NCBI GenBank assembly: GCA_041395745.1
Contig: JAWKZV010000004.1
Span: 226,584 to 290,583 of the forward strand
Origin: Porticoccus sp041395745
GTDB taxonomy: Bacteria > Pseudomonadota > Gammaproteobacteria > Pseudomonadales > Porticoccaceae
Reading direction: 5' to 3'
DNA length: 64,000 bases
Below are positions 39,570-47,913 of the stretch, piece after piece. Under the pieces are notes generated by a model. It worked only from the letters and a program-made list of their open reading frames with translations. It searched no databases and was not told the DNA's origin. Within the stretch, counting starts at the first letter, position 1, and every line of letters starts with the position of its first letter. A program made the translations under genes and the position numbers.

Positions 39570-41471
39570 ATGCAAGCATTGCCCGTTATCGTCGGTTTTG
39601 GTGGCTACAACGCCGCCGGACGCAGTTCTTCCCACCAGGCTTTCCGCCGCATGGTGCTTGAATCCCTGCCGGAAAAGGAGCGGGTGCAGACCATTGTCTC
39701 CCTGGCCTGCCTGATGTCCCTGGTGAAATGGGACGGTGAGTGCTACCGGGATGCCCACAACAAGGCTTACGACAGCGCCTCCGTGGCGGCCACCTTTTCC
39801 CAGCAAGTACTGGACGGCACCCTGATCCGCCGCCTGGAAAGTGCCATTTACGATCCCGAGCAGGTGCTGGCCCACAAGAGCGCCAAGGTGCAGGAGAGTG
39901 ATGGTGGCGAGGTGGTATTCAAGCTGGGTCGCCGCGATATGCCTGAGCAGGTGCCTGCCCACTGGCAGGTGAAGCCGCTGGAAGACGGTTCCTATGAAGT
40001 GCGCACCAGTGACAACGGTGAATTCCTGGTACCGGTGTACGAGCGCCAAGCCGCGCAGGCTGCCGGTCAGTTGCCGTCCGGTTTCGATCCTTCCGCGCAC
40101 TACAATTCCCGCTTCCACCCCCGCGGTCTGCAGATGACCCTGCTGGGCGCCAGCGATGCACTGCATTCAGTCGGTGTGCCCTGGGAGCTGATTGCCGATT
40201 CTGTGCACCCCGATGAAATCGGTGTGTACGGCTCCAGCGTGTTTGGCCAGCTCGCTCCGGAAGGCCTGGGCGGTCTGCTGCAGAGCCGTTTGAAGGCGGA
40301 GCGTTCCACCGCCAAACAACTGGCGCTGGGTCTCAACACCATGCCGGCGGACTTCGTGAATGCCTATGTGCTCGGCAGTGTTGGCCACACCGAGGCGATT
40401 ACCGGTGCCTGTGCGTCATTCCTCTATGTGTTGCAGGCGGCGGTGAAGGATATCCGCAGCGGTCGCCGCCGGGTGGCCATTGTCGGCAACGCCGAAGCCA
40501 GCCTGACCCCGGAGATTTTCGAGGGCTTCACCAATATGGGTGCCCTGGGTACCGATGAGGGGCTGTGCAAGCTGGACGGTTCCAGCATTCCGAACTGGCG
40601 TCGCGCAAGTCGCCCGTTCGGTGACAACTGCGGCTTTACCCTGGCGGAAGGCACCCAGTTCGTGGTGCTGATGGATGATGCCCTGGCGATTCAGCTGGGT
40701 GCCGATATCCACGGCGCGGTGTCCGATGTGTTCATCAACGCCGATGGCCTGAAGAAATCGATTTCCGCCCCCGGCGCCGGCAACTATGTGTCCTTTGCCA
40801 AGGCGGTGGCCTCTGCGGCGGCGACTTTCGGCGAGGACGCGGTGCGGGAGCACAGCTTTATTCACGCCCACGGTTCCAGCACCCCGGCCAACCGGGTCAC
40901 CGAGTCGGAAATTTTCGACCGGGTGGCCGAGGCCTTCGGCATTACCGACTGGCCGGTGGCTGCGGTGAAGTCCTACGTGGGGCACACCATCGCCTCTGCC
41001 AGCGGCGACCAGCTGATGGCGGCCCTGGGCACCTTCAAGTACCAGCTGATTCCCGGTATCAAGACCGTGGAGCAGGTGGCCGATGATGTCCACCAGAAGA
41101 ACCTTTATTTCCCGTTGACGGACGTGGATATGCACGACCGCACCATGGAGCTGGCCTTTATCAACTCCAAGGGCTTCGGCGGTAACAATGCCACCGCCGT
41201 GGTGGTTGCACCCGCCAAGGTGGAAGCCATGCTGGCCCGTCGCCACGGCGCCGAAATGGACGCCTACCGCGCTCGCCGGGAACAGGCCCGCCGTGCTGCG
41301 GCGACCTATGCCGCCCGCGCCGACAAGGCGGAACTGGATGTGATCTATCGCTTTGGCGAGTCGCTGATCGAGGAGTCCGAAATCCAGATCAGCACCTGTG
41401 GCATGAAGGTGCCGGGCTATGAACACGAGGTGGTGTTCGACCGCCATAATCCCTGGGCAGATATGCTGTAG
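39570..41471 (+). CDS. fabY: Beta-ketoacyl-ACP synthase FabY
   Basis: 633-residue FabY-type initiating condensing enzyme of fatty acid synthesis (acetyl-CoA plus malonyl-ACP), used in place of FabH in Pseudomonas. The start LPVIVGFGGYNAAGRSS and NSRFHPRGLQMTLLGASDA are near-identical in layout to P. aeruginosa FabY. Active-site Cys is in EAITGACASFLYVLQ (near residue 282). The His residues are in FIHAHGSSTPANRVTESEI and VKSYVGHTIASASGDQLMAA. INSKGFGGNNATAVV is the C-terminal loop. A strong terminator follows. Confidence 0.94.
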   Translation: MQALPVIVGFGGYNAAGRSSSHQAFRRMVLESLPEKERVQTIVSLACLMSLVKWDGECYRDAHNKAYDSASVAATFSQQVLDGTLIRRLESAIYDPEQVLAHKSAKVQESDGGEVVFKLGRRDMPEQVPAHWQVKPLEDGSYEVRTSDNGEFLVPVYERQAAQAAGQLPSGFDPSAHYNSRFHPRGLQMTLLGASDALHSVGVPWELIADSVHPDEIGVYGSSVFGQLAPEGLGGLLQSRLKAERSTAKQLALGLNTMPADFVNAYVLGSVGHTEAITGACASFLYVLQAAVKDIRSGRRRVAIVGNAEASLTPEIFEGFTNMGALGTDEGLCKLDGSSIPNWRRASRPFGDNCGFTLAEGTQFVVLMDDALAIQLGADIHGAVSDVFINADGLKKSISAPGAGNYVSFAKAVASAAATFGEDAVREHSFIHAHGSSTPANRVTESEIFDRVAEAFGITDWPVAAVKSYVGHTIASASGDQLMAALGTFKYQLIPGIKTVEQVADDVHQKNLYFPLTDVDMHDRTMELAFINSKGFGGNNATAVVVAPAKVEAMLARRHGAEMDAYRARREQARRAAATYAARADKAELDVIYRFGESLIEESEIQISTCGMKVPGYEHEVVFDRHNPWADML

Positions 41472-41500
41472 GCCGCGAATTTCCCGGGCATTTTTTACCT

Positions 41501-41528
41501 GAGGGGGCTGCGGCCCCCTCTTTCATTT
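41501..41528 (+). terminator. Rho-independent terminator after fabY
   Basis: An 8-bp G+C stem (GAGGGGGC 41501-41508 / GCCCCCTC 41513-41520) with a TGCG loop is followed by TTTCATTT. It isolates fabY from speA. Confidence 0.8.
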
Positions 41529-41765
41529 CCGATGGACCGCTGACGCTTGTCCAGGTTGTGACCCTATTGGTCTTTGGGGTCGGAATTTGTCGGTTACTGT
41601 TCTAAAATTGTCTTTTCTCACTGGGTATTTTTTGTGAAAGTTGCGCCCCCGCACGGCATGACCATGTTGTGATAGGGTGTCACTTTGCCCATGAGGCACG
41701 GGTTCGGAGGCGGGTTCCTCCGGTTGTTGGTACTGCTCTTCATTCTGTTTGTTCAGGGGGTACTA

Positions 41766-41834
41766 ATGATGAACTTCTTTTTTGCTTTTCACGCGTTGCC
41801 GGTTGCCGGCAACAATCCGGGGACGTCCCATTGA
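41766..41834 (+). CDS. Leader ORF translationally coupled to speA, with internal hairpin
   Basis: A 22-codon ORF (MMNFFFAFHALPVAGNNPG, then TSH) has a GGGGG ribosome site six bases before its first ATG. It ends TGA at 41832-41834, overlapping the speA TTG start (TTGA). A perfect 8-bp hairpin (GTTGCCGG-TTG-CCGGCAAC, 41795-41813) lies inside it, immediately before the GGGG that serves speA. Ribosomes finishing this ORF would melt the hairpin and could reinitiate at speA. Expression is not proven, and the peptide has no Arg codons. Confidence 0.5.
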   Translation: MMNFFFAFHALPVAGNNPGTSH

Positions 41835-43750
41835 ACGCCCCTGAACGGAAGGGGTGGAACATCGCCGATTCGGCGAGCCTCTATGGTGTCAACGATTGGG
41901 GGGTCGGCTATTTCGGCCTGACCGACAACGGCGAGATGGCTGTGTCGGTACCTCGCAAGGGTGTCCCGGTCAGCATTTCCCTGATGGATATCGTCGCCGG
42001 TCTCGAGCAGCGTGGCCACGCCATGCCTGTGCTGCTGCGCATCGAAAACCTGCTGGACGAACGCATCACCCGTCTCAATGAATGCTTTGCCGAGGCCATT
42101 GCCAGCCAGGGCTATCGCGGCGAATACCGCGGCGTGTTCCCGATCAAGGTGAACCAGCAGTGTCACGTGGTGGAAGAGATCGCCAAATACGGCGGCCAGT
42201 ACCACCACGGCCTGGAGGCGGGCAGCAAGGCGGAGCTGATCATTGCCATGTCCCACCTGCGGGACCGGGAAGCCTGTATCGTCTGCAACGGCTACAAGGA
42301 TGCGGAATTCATCGAACTGGGACTGCACGCCCGCAAGCTGGGCCTGAAGTGCTTCTTCGTGATCGAGACTCCCTCCGAGCTGGGCATCATTCTCGAGCAG
42401 AGCAAGCGCCTTGGTGTTGAGCCGCTGATCGGCGTGCGCGTCAAGCTGGCCGCCAAGGTGGAAGGTCACTGGTTCGAGGACAGCGGCGACCGTTCACTGT
42501 TTGGCCTGTCCATCACCCAGCTGGTGGATGTGGTGGACCAGTTGCGTGAAGCGGACATGCTGCACTGCCTGAAGCTGATGCATTACCACATCGGTTCGCA
42601 GATCCCGAACATCCGCAATATTCGCGACGGCGTGCAGGAAGCCTGCCGCTATTACGTGGACCTGGTGAAAGAGGGTGCGCCCCTCGGTTACCTGGACCTG
42701 GGTGGCGGACTGGCGGTGGACTACACCGGCGCGCACACCAACGAGACCCACAGCAAGAACTACTCCCTGGAGGAGTACTGCGTGGATATCGTCGAGACCA
42801 TCAGTGAGGCGATGGAGAACTACGAGGTGCCGCACCCGACCATCATCACCGAGTCCGGTCGCGCCACCGTGGCCTACTCATCGGTGCTGTTGTTCAACAT
42901 TCTCGACGTCAGCTATTTCAAGTCCAACGGCCTGCCCCAGGCGCTGCCGGAAGACTGTGCGGAATCCCTCACCAACCTGTGGGACACCCTGCAGGCGCTG
43001 GGCGAAGACAACGTGCAGGAGTGCTGTAACGATGCGGTGCACTACCGGGAGGACATGCGCCGCATGTTCCGCCAGGGACAGGTGCAGTTGCGTGAGCTGG
43101 CGCTGGCGGAAAACCTCTACCTGGAGATTCTCCAGCGCACCCGCCGCCTGCTGCCGACCCTGCGCCGGATTCCCCCGGAACTGCAGAACCTAGACGAGGC
43201 GCTGGCGGATATCTATTACGGCAACTTCAGCCTGTTCCAGTCGCTGCCGGATTCCTGGGCCATCGACCAGATCTTCCCGATCATGCCCATCCACCGGCTG
43301 GATGAGGAGCCTCGCAACAAGGCGGTAATCGCCGACCTGACCTGTGACTCCGATGGCAAGCTGGACCTGTTTGCCAATGCCGACGGCGAGACCCGCACTC
43401 TGCCGCTCCACGACCTGAAAGAGGGTGAGGAGTACTACCTGGGCGTGTTCCTGGTGGGCGCCTACCAGGAAACCCTGGGTGACCTGCACAACCTGTTCGG
43501 GGACACCCACGTGGTCAGCGTGCGCATCGACGGCGATGGCGACTTTGAATTCGTTGAGGAAATTCAGGGCGACACCATCGGCGATGTGCTCAGCTATGTG
43601 GAGTACAACCCCAAGGAACTGTACGAACAGTTCCGGGTTGGCGCCGAGGCCGCGGTGAAGTCGGGCAGCATCAGCGTGAAAGAGCGCCAGCAGATGCTGC
43701 AAACATTTGGTAATAGTCTGAACGGTTACACTTATTTCGAGCGAGATTAA
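41831..43750 (+). CDS. speA: Biosynthetic arginine decarboxylase
   Basis: PLP enzyme making agmatine from arginine, entry to putrescine. 639 residues from TTG 41831, chosen because the homologous sequence begins WNIADSASLYGVNDWGVGYF eight residues on and the length then fits the family (about 636-658). PLP lysine in YRGVFPIKVNQQCHVVEEI. Other motifs: GLEAGSKAELIIAMS, LMHYHIGSQIPNIRNIRDGV, YLDLGGGLAVDYTG, TESGRATVAYSSVLL, and C-terminal LVGAYQETLGDLHNLFGD. A further in-frame extension to 41669 is not conserved. Polyamine genes continue downstream. Confidence 0.95.
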   Translation: MNAPERKGWNIADSASLYGVNDWGVGYFGLTDNGEMAVSVPRKGVPVSISLMDIVAGLEQRGHAMPVLLRIENLLDERITRLNECFAEAIASQGYRGEYRGVFPIKVNQQCHVVEEIAKYGGQYHHGLEAGSKAELIIAMSHLRDREACIVCNGYKDAEFIELGLHARKLGLKCFFVIETPSELGIILEQSKRLGVEPLIGVRVKLAAKVEGHWFEDSGDRSLFGLSITQLVDVVDQLREADMLHCLKLMHYHIGSQIPNIRNIRDGVQEACRYYVDLVKEGAPLGYLDLGGGLAVDYTGAHTNETHSKNYSLEEYCVDIVETISEAMENYEVPHPTIITESGRATVAYSSVLLFNILDVSYFKSNGLPQALPEDCAESLTNLWDTLQALGEDNVQECCNDAVHYREDMRRMFRQGQVQLRELALAENLYLEILQRTRRLLPTLRRIPPELQNLDEALADIYYGNFSLFQSLPDSWAIDQIFPIMPIHRLDEEPRNKAVIADLTCDSDGKLDLFANADGETRTLPLHDLKEGEEYYLGVFLVGAYQETLGDLHNLFGDTHVVSVRIDGDGDFEFVEEIQGDTIGDVLSYVEYNPKELYEQFRVGAEAAVKSGSISVKERQQMLQTFGNSLNGYTYFERD

Positions 43751-43800
43751 AAATGCGCTTTTTTCGCGATTGCTGTGTCAGATATGTGCTCAAATCCTCA

Positions 43801-43815
43801 TGTACTGTATGTACA
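43801..43815 (+). promoter_or_regulatory. Palindrome TGTAC-N5-GTACA between speA and the carboxynorspermidine synthase gene
   Basis: A symmetric 15-mer (TGTAC TGTAT GTACA) sits 86 bases before the next ATG in a 150-base spacer that is otherwise AT-rich. It is a possible operator for the second polyamine operon. It does not fit the LexA CTG-N10-CAG pattern. No matching regulator recognised. Confidence 0.3.
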
Positions 43816-43900
43816 TTCCGGTTTTCCGCGCATCGCTTCCTTGCACTCACAAAAAAATCATCATTTTTAAATTAATTCTTAGTTATTGAAGGAATCAGTT

Positions 43901-45097
43901 ATGGCAAAAGTACTGATTATTGGAGCCGGCGGTGTCGGCGGCGTGGTTACCCACAAATGCGCACAGTTGCCCGAAGTATTCGGGGAAATCGTGCTGGCCA
44001 GCCGTACCGAGGAAAAATGTCGGCACATCGCCGCCCAGTTGAACCGTCCCATCGAGACTGCCCAGGTGGACGCGGACAACGTGCCGGAGCTGGTCGCGCT
44101 GATCAACCGGGTCAAGCCGGACCTGGTGATCAACGTGGCGCTTCCCTACCAGGACCTGACCATCATGGACGCCTGCCTGGAAGCCGGCGTCAACTATCTG
44201 GACACCGCCAACTACGAGCCTCTGGACACCGCCAAGTTCGAGTACAGCTGGCAGTGGGCCTACCAGGACAAGTTCAAGGAAGCTGGCCTGATGGCACTGC
44301 TGGGTTCCGGCTTCGATCCCGGCGCTACCAACGTGTTCACCGCCTACATCGCCAAGCACTATTTCGATGAAATCCACACCCTGGACATCATCGACGTCAA
44401 CGGTGGCGATCACGGCTACCCGTTTGCCACCAACTTTAACCCGGAGATCAACATCCGCGAAGTGACCGCCGAGTGCCGTCACTGGGAAAACGGCGAGTTC
44501 GTCACCACCCCGGCGATGTCCCTGAAGCAGTCCTTCACCTGTCCGGAAGGTGTGGGCACTTTCAACATCTACCGCATGTACCACGAAGAGCTGGAATCGC
44601 TGGTGAAAAACTACCCCAGCCTGAAGCGCGCCCAGTTCTGGATGAGTTTCGGCGACAGCTACCTGAAGCACCTGGAGGTGCTGGGCAATGTGGGCATGAC
44701 CGGCATTGAGCCCGTGGACTTCAACGGCCAGCAGATCGTGCCGATCCAGTTCCTCAAGCGCCTGCTGCCCGACCCGGCCAGCCTCGGTCCGCGCACCAAG
44801 GGCAAGACCTGCATCGGTTGCGTGGTCACCGGCCTGAAAGACGGCAAGCTGAAAACCGTTTATCTCTACAACATCTGCGACCACCAGGAATGCTATGCCG
44901 AGGTGCAGTCCCAGGCGATCTCCTACACCACTGGCGTACCGGCCATGATCGGTGCCAAGATGATCCTGGAAGGCAAATGGCTGAAGCCCGGCGTGTGGAA
45001 TATGGAGCAGATGGACCCCGATCCGTTCATGGAAGACATGAACAAGCACGGCCTGCCCTGGACTGTGATCGAAGAACCCGGTTTCGACTTGGTTTGA
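43901..45097 (+). CDS. Carboxynorspermidine/carboxyspermidine synthase (saccharopine dehydrogenase family)
   Basis: NADPH-dependent reductive condensation of aspartate semialdehyde with putrescine or diaminopropane, giving carboxyspermidine or carboxynorspermidine. 398 residues from ATG 43901 (GAAGGA upstream). Rossmann motif VLIIGAGGVGGVVTHKCAQ. Family blocks are LVINVALPYQDLTIMDACL, GVNYLDTANYEPLDTA, LLGSGFDPGATNVFTAYIAK and DVNGGDHGYPFATNFNPEIN. A terminator follows the stop directly. Its pathway partner nspC lies 1.1 kb on, beyond a nucleotidyltransferase-HEPN pair. Confidence 0.93.
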   Translation: MAKVLIIGAGGVGGVVTHKCAQLPEVFGEIVLASRTEEKCRHIAAQLNRPIETAQVDADNVPELVALINRVKPDLVINVALPYQDLTIMDACLEAGVNYLDTANYEPLDTAKFEYSWQWAYQDKFKEAGLMALLGSGFDPGATNVFTAYIAKHYFDEIHTLDIIDVNGGDHGYPFATNFNPEINIREVTAECRHWENGEFVTTPAMSLKQSFTCPEGVGTFNIYRMYHEELESLVKNYPSLKRAQFWMSFGDSYLKHLEVLGNVGMTGIEPVDFNGQQIVPIQFLKRLLPDPASLGPRTKGKTCIGCVVTGLKDGKLKTVYLYNICDHQECYAEVQSQAISYTTGVPAMIGAKMILEGKWLKPGVWNMEQMDPDPFMEDMNKHGLPWTVIEEPGFDLV

Positions 45098-45108
45098 GTT
45101 GTGGATTG

Positions 45109-45136
45109 AAGCCGCTCCTTTGGGGGCGGCTTTTTT
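45109..45136 (+). terminator. Rho-independent terminator after the carboxynorspermidine synthase gene
   Basis: AGCCGCTCC / GGGGCGGCT (one G-T pair) forms a 9-bp stem with a TTTG loop, followed by six T. It separates transcription of the synthase from the downstream nucleotidyltransferase-HEPN-nspC unit. Confidence 0.85.
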
Positions 45137-45185
45137 GTTCAGTGGGGAAATAAAAATAAACAAACCGTTTACAAATACCTATTCT

Positions 45186-45211
45186 GGGTTTTTAATTACC
45201 CTAAATGGGTA
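45186..45211 (+). promoter_or_regulatory. Candidate autoregulatory operator of the MNT-HEPN pair
   Basis: Three alternating boxes, GGGT (45186-45189), ACCC (45198-45201) and GGGT (45207-45210), lie just before the nucleotidyltransferase ATG at 45216. The last two form the palindrome TACCC-TAAAT-GGGTA. The downstream protein has an N-terminal winged helix, so it could bind here and repress its own operon. Confidence 0.5.
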
Positions 45212-45215
45212 TTCT

Positions 45216-45821
45216 ATGCGCGACTGTAAAAAAATCAGTATTAGTGATGCATTGTTTTCTGGCACTCGCCAGAAGGTGTTGGGACTTTTGTTTGGTCAGC
45301 CGGAGAGAAGCTTTTTTCTCAACGAGATTATTCAGTTGGCACAAGCGGGCTCCGGGGCGGTACAGAGAGAAGTGGAAAGGCTGCATACAAGTGGACTGAT
45401 CAAAGCAACGCAATATGGTCGGCAAAAATCTTATGCTGCCAATCCAGATTCACCTATTTATGAAGAGCTTTGCACGTTGACGAGGAAACTATTGGGTCCC
45501 GAACAGCGCTTAAAGTCTCACCTGGAAAATGAAAAGGGCGTAAAACTTGCCATCCTCTACGGGTCGGTAGCAAAGAAGCTGGATACTGCCAGCAGTGATA
45601 TCGATTTGCTTCTAGTGTCAGACGCTTTAACGTTAGAAGAGGTTTTTCACATGTTGGAGCCGCTCGAGACAGAGTTGGCGCGACCGGTGAATCCCACTCT
45701 CTACACGAGTGCAGAATTTTTCTCCCGTATAAAAGAGAAAAATCCTTTTCTAGTAAAACTTCTGCAAGGTGAACACATCCTTTTAAAAGGAAACATCAAT
45801 GGTCAGGACGCCGTTGGATAA
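45216..45821 (+). CDS. Winged-helix minimal nucleotidyltransferase (MNT-type antitoxin candidate)
   Basis: 201 residues from ATG 45216. The N-terminal winged helix (about 8-75) shows LFSGTRQKVLGLLFGQPERS, then FFLNEIIQLAQAGSGAVQRE and GLIKATQYGRQKSYAANPDS. The C-terminal polymerase-beta-like nucleotidyltransferase (about 95-190) has the GS-x10-D-x-D active site: AILYGSVAKKLDTASSDIDL. The next gene encodes a HEPN protein and overlaps by 23 bases, so the pair fits the MNT-HEPN toxin-antitoxin class, where the MNT can AMPylate the HEPN toxin. It lies in what would otherwise be the nspC leader. Confidence 0.85.
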   Translation: MRDCKKISISDALFSGTRQKVLGLLFGQPERSFFLNEIIQLAQAGSGAVQREVERLHTSGLIKATQYGRQKSYAANPDSPIYEELCTLTRKLLGPEQRLKSHLENEKGVKLAILYGSVAKKLDTASSDIDLLLVSDALTLEEVFHMLEPLETELARPVNPTLYTSAEFFSRIKEKNPFLVKLLQGEHILLKGNINGQDAVG

Positions 45822-46224
45822 CCTGGTCAAGGTCGGCCAACTCAAGGAAGAACCGCCGGATGCCAGGGAATTTGCTGGTTTGGTAAGTTCCGGCACAGTT
45901 AGGCTGAAAGATGCCAAGCTAGAACAGATCAGTATGGAGAGCCGGTTTGATCTTGCCTATAACGCAGCTCATGCGTTGGCTCTTGCAGCGCTTCGCTGGC
46001 ATGGCTATAGGTCCGAAAATCGCTATCAGGTATTCCAGTGTTTGGTGCATACGTTGGCACTGCCCAACGAGCAATGGCGGGTACTTGATATGGCCCATAG
46101 AAAGCGCAACTTGGCTGAATACGAAGGATATCTGGATGTGGATAAAAGTTTGTTGGATAGCCTGATAAGAACAACTGAGGCCGTTGCTGAAAAAGTATCG
46201 GCGTTAGCGCCTCTCGATAAATAG
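45799..46224 (+). CDS. HEPN-domain protein (toxin candidate of MNT-HEPN pair)
   Basis: 141 residues, all-helical: MESRFDLAYNAAHALALAAL, RWHGYRSENRYQVFQCLVHT, LALPNEQWRVLDMAHRKRNL, AEYEGYLDVDKSLLDSLIRT. The helix containing HRKRNLAEYEGY resembles the conserved R-N-x3-Y(E)G face of this HEPN group. That Arg/Asn/Tyr set would be the RNase or AMPylation-target site. Starts inside the nucleotidyltransferase gene, so the two are co-translated. Ends only 8 bases before nspC. Confidence 0.78.
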   Translation: MVRTPLDNLVKVGQLKEEPPDAREFAGLVSSGTVRLKDAKLEQISMESRFDLAYNAAHALALAALRWHGYRSENRYQVFQCLVHTLALPNEQWRVLDMAHRKRNLAEYEGYLDVDKSLLDSLIRTTEAVAEKVSALAPLDK

Positions 46225-46232
46225 GTGATGAA

Positions 46233-47399
46233 TTGTCTAGTAATCCCTTTAACAGCTTTGACGCCCGCCGCGTGCCCTCGCCCTGTTTTGTGGTGGACGA
46301 GGCCGCGGTGGAGCGCAATCTGAAAATTCTCAACCGCGTGCAGCGGGAGAGCGGTGCCAAGGTGCTGGCGGCGCTGAAGGCGTTCTCCATGTGGAGTCTG
46401 GCGCCGCTGGTGTCGAAATACCTGTCCGGCACCTGTGCCAGCGGCCTGCACGAGGCGCGCCTGGGGCGTGAGGAGTACGGCGGTGAGGTGCATGTGTTCT
46501 CCGCCGCTTACACCGAGCACGACCTGGCAGAAATCCTGAAGATTGCCGACCACGTGGTGTTCAATTCCTTTGGCCAGTGGCAGCGCTTTCAGCCGCTGTT
46601 GCAGCAGGCGAAAAAAGACCGTCCCCGGTTGCAGTACGGCTTGCGCATCAATCCCCGCCACTCCGAAGGCGAAGTGGCCATTTACGATCCCTGTGCCCCC
46701 TGTTCCCGCTTGGGTATCCCCCTCTCCCAGTTCGAGGGGCAGTCCCTGGAGGGCATCAGCGGCCTGCACTTTCACACCCTCTGTGAGCAGGACCTGGAAC
46801 CCCTGAAGCGTACCCTCGCGGCAGTGGAAGCCCAGTTCGGCGACCTGCTGCACCAGATGGAGTGGGTCAATTTTGGTGGCGGCCACCATATCACCCGCTC
46901 CGACTACCAGGTGGATGAGCTGATTGAGGTGGTGAAGGCTTTCAGTGCCAAGTACGGCGTACAGGTGTTTCTGGAACCGGGCGAGGCAGTGGCGATCCAC
47001 ACCGGAGTGCTGGTCAGCGAAGTACTGGACCTGACCTGGAACGATATGGACCTGGCAATTCTCGACACTTCCGCCACCTGCCATATGCCGGACACCCTGG
47101 AAATGCCCTATCGACCCAACGTGCTGGGCGCAGGTCACGCCGGTGAGAAGGCCCATACCTATCGCCTCGGCGGCATGACCTGTCTGGCGGGCGATGTGAT
47201 CGACGATTACAGCTTTGACCAGCCGCTACAGGTGGGCCAGCGGCTGGTGTTCGACGACATGAGCCACTACAGCATGGTGAAAACCAGCACCTTTAATGGC
47301 ATCAACCTGCCGGCTATCGCTATCTGGAACTCCGAAACCGATGAACTGCGAGTGGTGAAGCAGTTCGGTTACGAAGACTTCAAACAGCGTTTGAGCTGA
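46233..47399 (+). CDS. nspC: Carboxynorspermidine/carboxyspermidine decarboxylase
   Basis: PLP fold III decarboxylase that finishes (nor)spermidine synthesis. 388 residues from a TTG at 46233, with GGTGATGAA upstream. PLP Lys in KVLAALKAFSMWSLAPLVSK; then GTCASGLHEARLGREEYGGE, LRINPRHSEGEVAIYDPCAP, SGLHFHTLCEQDLEPLKRTL, WVNFGGGHHITRSDYQVDEL, LEPGEAVAIHTGVLV and YRLGGMTCLAGDVIDDYSF. Only 8 bases separate it from the HEPN gene, so it appears to be transcribed with the MNT-HEPN module. Confidence 0.94.
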   Translation: MSSNPFNSFDARRVPSPCFVVDEAAVERNLKILNRVQRESGAKVLAALKAFSMWSLAPLVSKYLSGTCASGLHEARLGREEYGGEVHVFSAAYTEHDLAEILKIADHVVFNSFGQWQRFQPLLQQAKKDRPRLQYGLRINPRHSEGEVAIYDPCAPCSRLGIPLSQFEGQSLEGISGLHFHTLCEQDLEPLKRTLAAVEAQFGDLLHQMEWVNFGGGHHITRSDYQVDELIEVVKAFSAKYGVQVFLEPGEAVAIHTGVLVSEVLDLTWNDMDLAILDTSATCHMPDTLEMPYRPNVLGAGHAGEKAHTYRLGGMTCLAGDVIDDYSFDQPLQVGQRLVFDDMSHYSMVKTSTFNGINLPAIAIWNSETDELRVVKQFGYEDFKQRLS

Positions 47400-47422
47400 G
47401 GGTATTTTCCCTTTCTTACCGC

Positions 47423-47453
47423 ACAGCCCGGCGATTGCTCGTCGGGCTGTTTT
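47423..47453 (+). terminator. Rho-independent terminator after nspC
   Basis: An 8-bp stem ACAGCCCG (47423-47430) / CGGGCTGT (47443-47450) with further pairing inside is followed by TTTT. It closes the polyamine operon. Confidence 0.8.
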
Positions 47454-47599
47454 CGTTGCGGCCCTGATCCGGTTTGGAATGTCGCTGTGATCAGGGCCAT
47501 AGCCAGAATCAATGGGGCGGTTGATTGCAATTTGCGGCGGTGCTGGCTAATTTTTGAGGGACACAACAGCTATAAAAACAGCACACAAGGAGTTTTGAT

Positions 47600-47887
47600 A
47601 TGGCCAACGAAGGTTACCACGAGCCGATTGAAGAGCTGTCCAGCGAGACCCGCGATATGCACCGGGCCATCACCTCGCTGATGGAGGAGCTGGAGGCGGT
47701 GGACTGGTACAACCAGCGGGTAGATGCCTGCAGGGACCCGGAACTGAAAGCGATCCTGGCGCACAACCGCGATGAGGAAAAGGAGCACGCTGCTATGGTG
47801 CTGGAATGGATTCGCCGCCGCGATCCCGCCTTCGATCACGAACTGAAGGACTATCTGTTTACCGACAAGTCCCTCAGTCATGATTAA
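47600..47887 (+). CDS. Encapsulated-ferritin-like protein (EncFtn family)
   Basis: 95-residue helical hairpin of the EncFtn family, an annular decamer with ferroxidase activity in other species. Closely resembles that family: THRAI-type start HEPIEELSSETRDMHRAITS, then LMEELEAVDWYNQRVDACRD (Glu and Tyr metal-site helix) and ILAHNRDEEKEHAAMVLEWI, with the E-x2-H metal ligands. AAGGAG precedes the ATG. The C-terminus (YLFTDKSLSHD) lacks a recognisable encapsulin-targeting tail, and no encapsulin gene is next to it. It probably oxidises Fe(II) outside a shell, or its shell gene is elsewhere. Confidence 0.85.
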   Translation: MANEGYHEPIEELSSETRDMHRAITSLMEELEAVDWYNQRVDACRDPELKAILAHNRDEEKEHAAMVLEWIRRRDPAFDHELKDYLFTDKSLSHD

Positions 47888-47913
47888 TTGGTCATCGTTG
47901 GGGTGGCGGTCGT

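Noticed and set aside
43801..43815. Palindrome before the carboxynorspermidine synthase gene as a LexA box
   Set aside because: It lacks the CTG-N10-CAG spacing; kept only as an unassigned palindrome.
43895..45163. 422-codon antisense frame opposite the carboxynorspermidine synthase
   Set aside because: Shadow frame of biased codon usage; no ribosome site and no recognisable motif.
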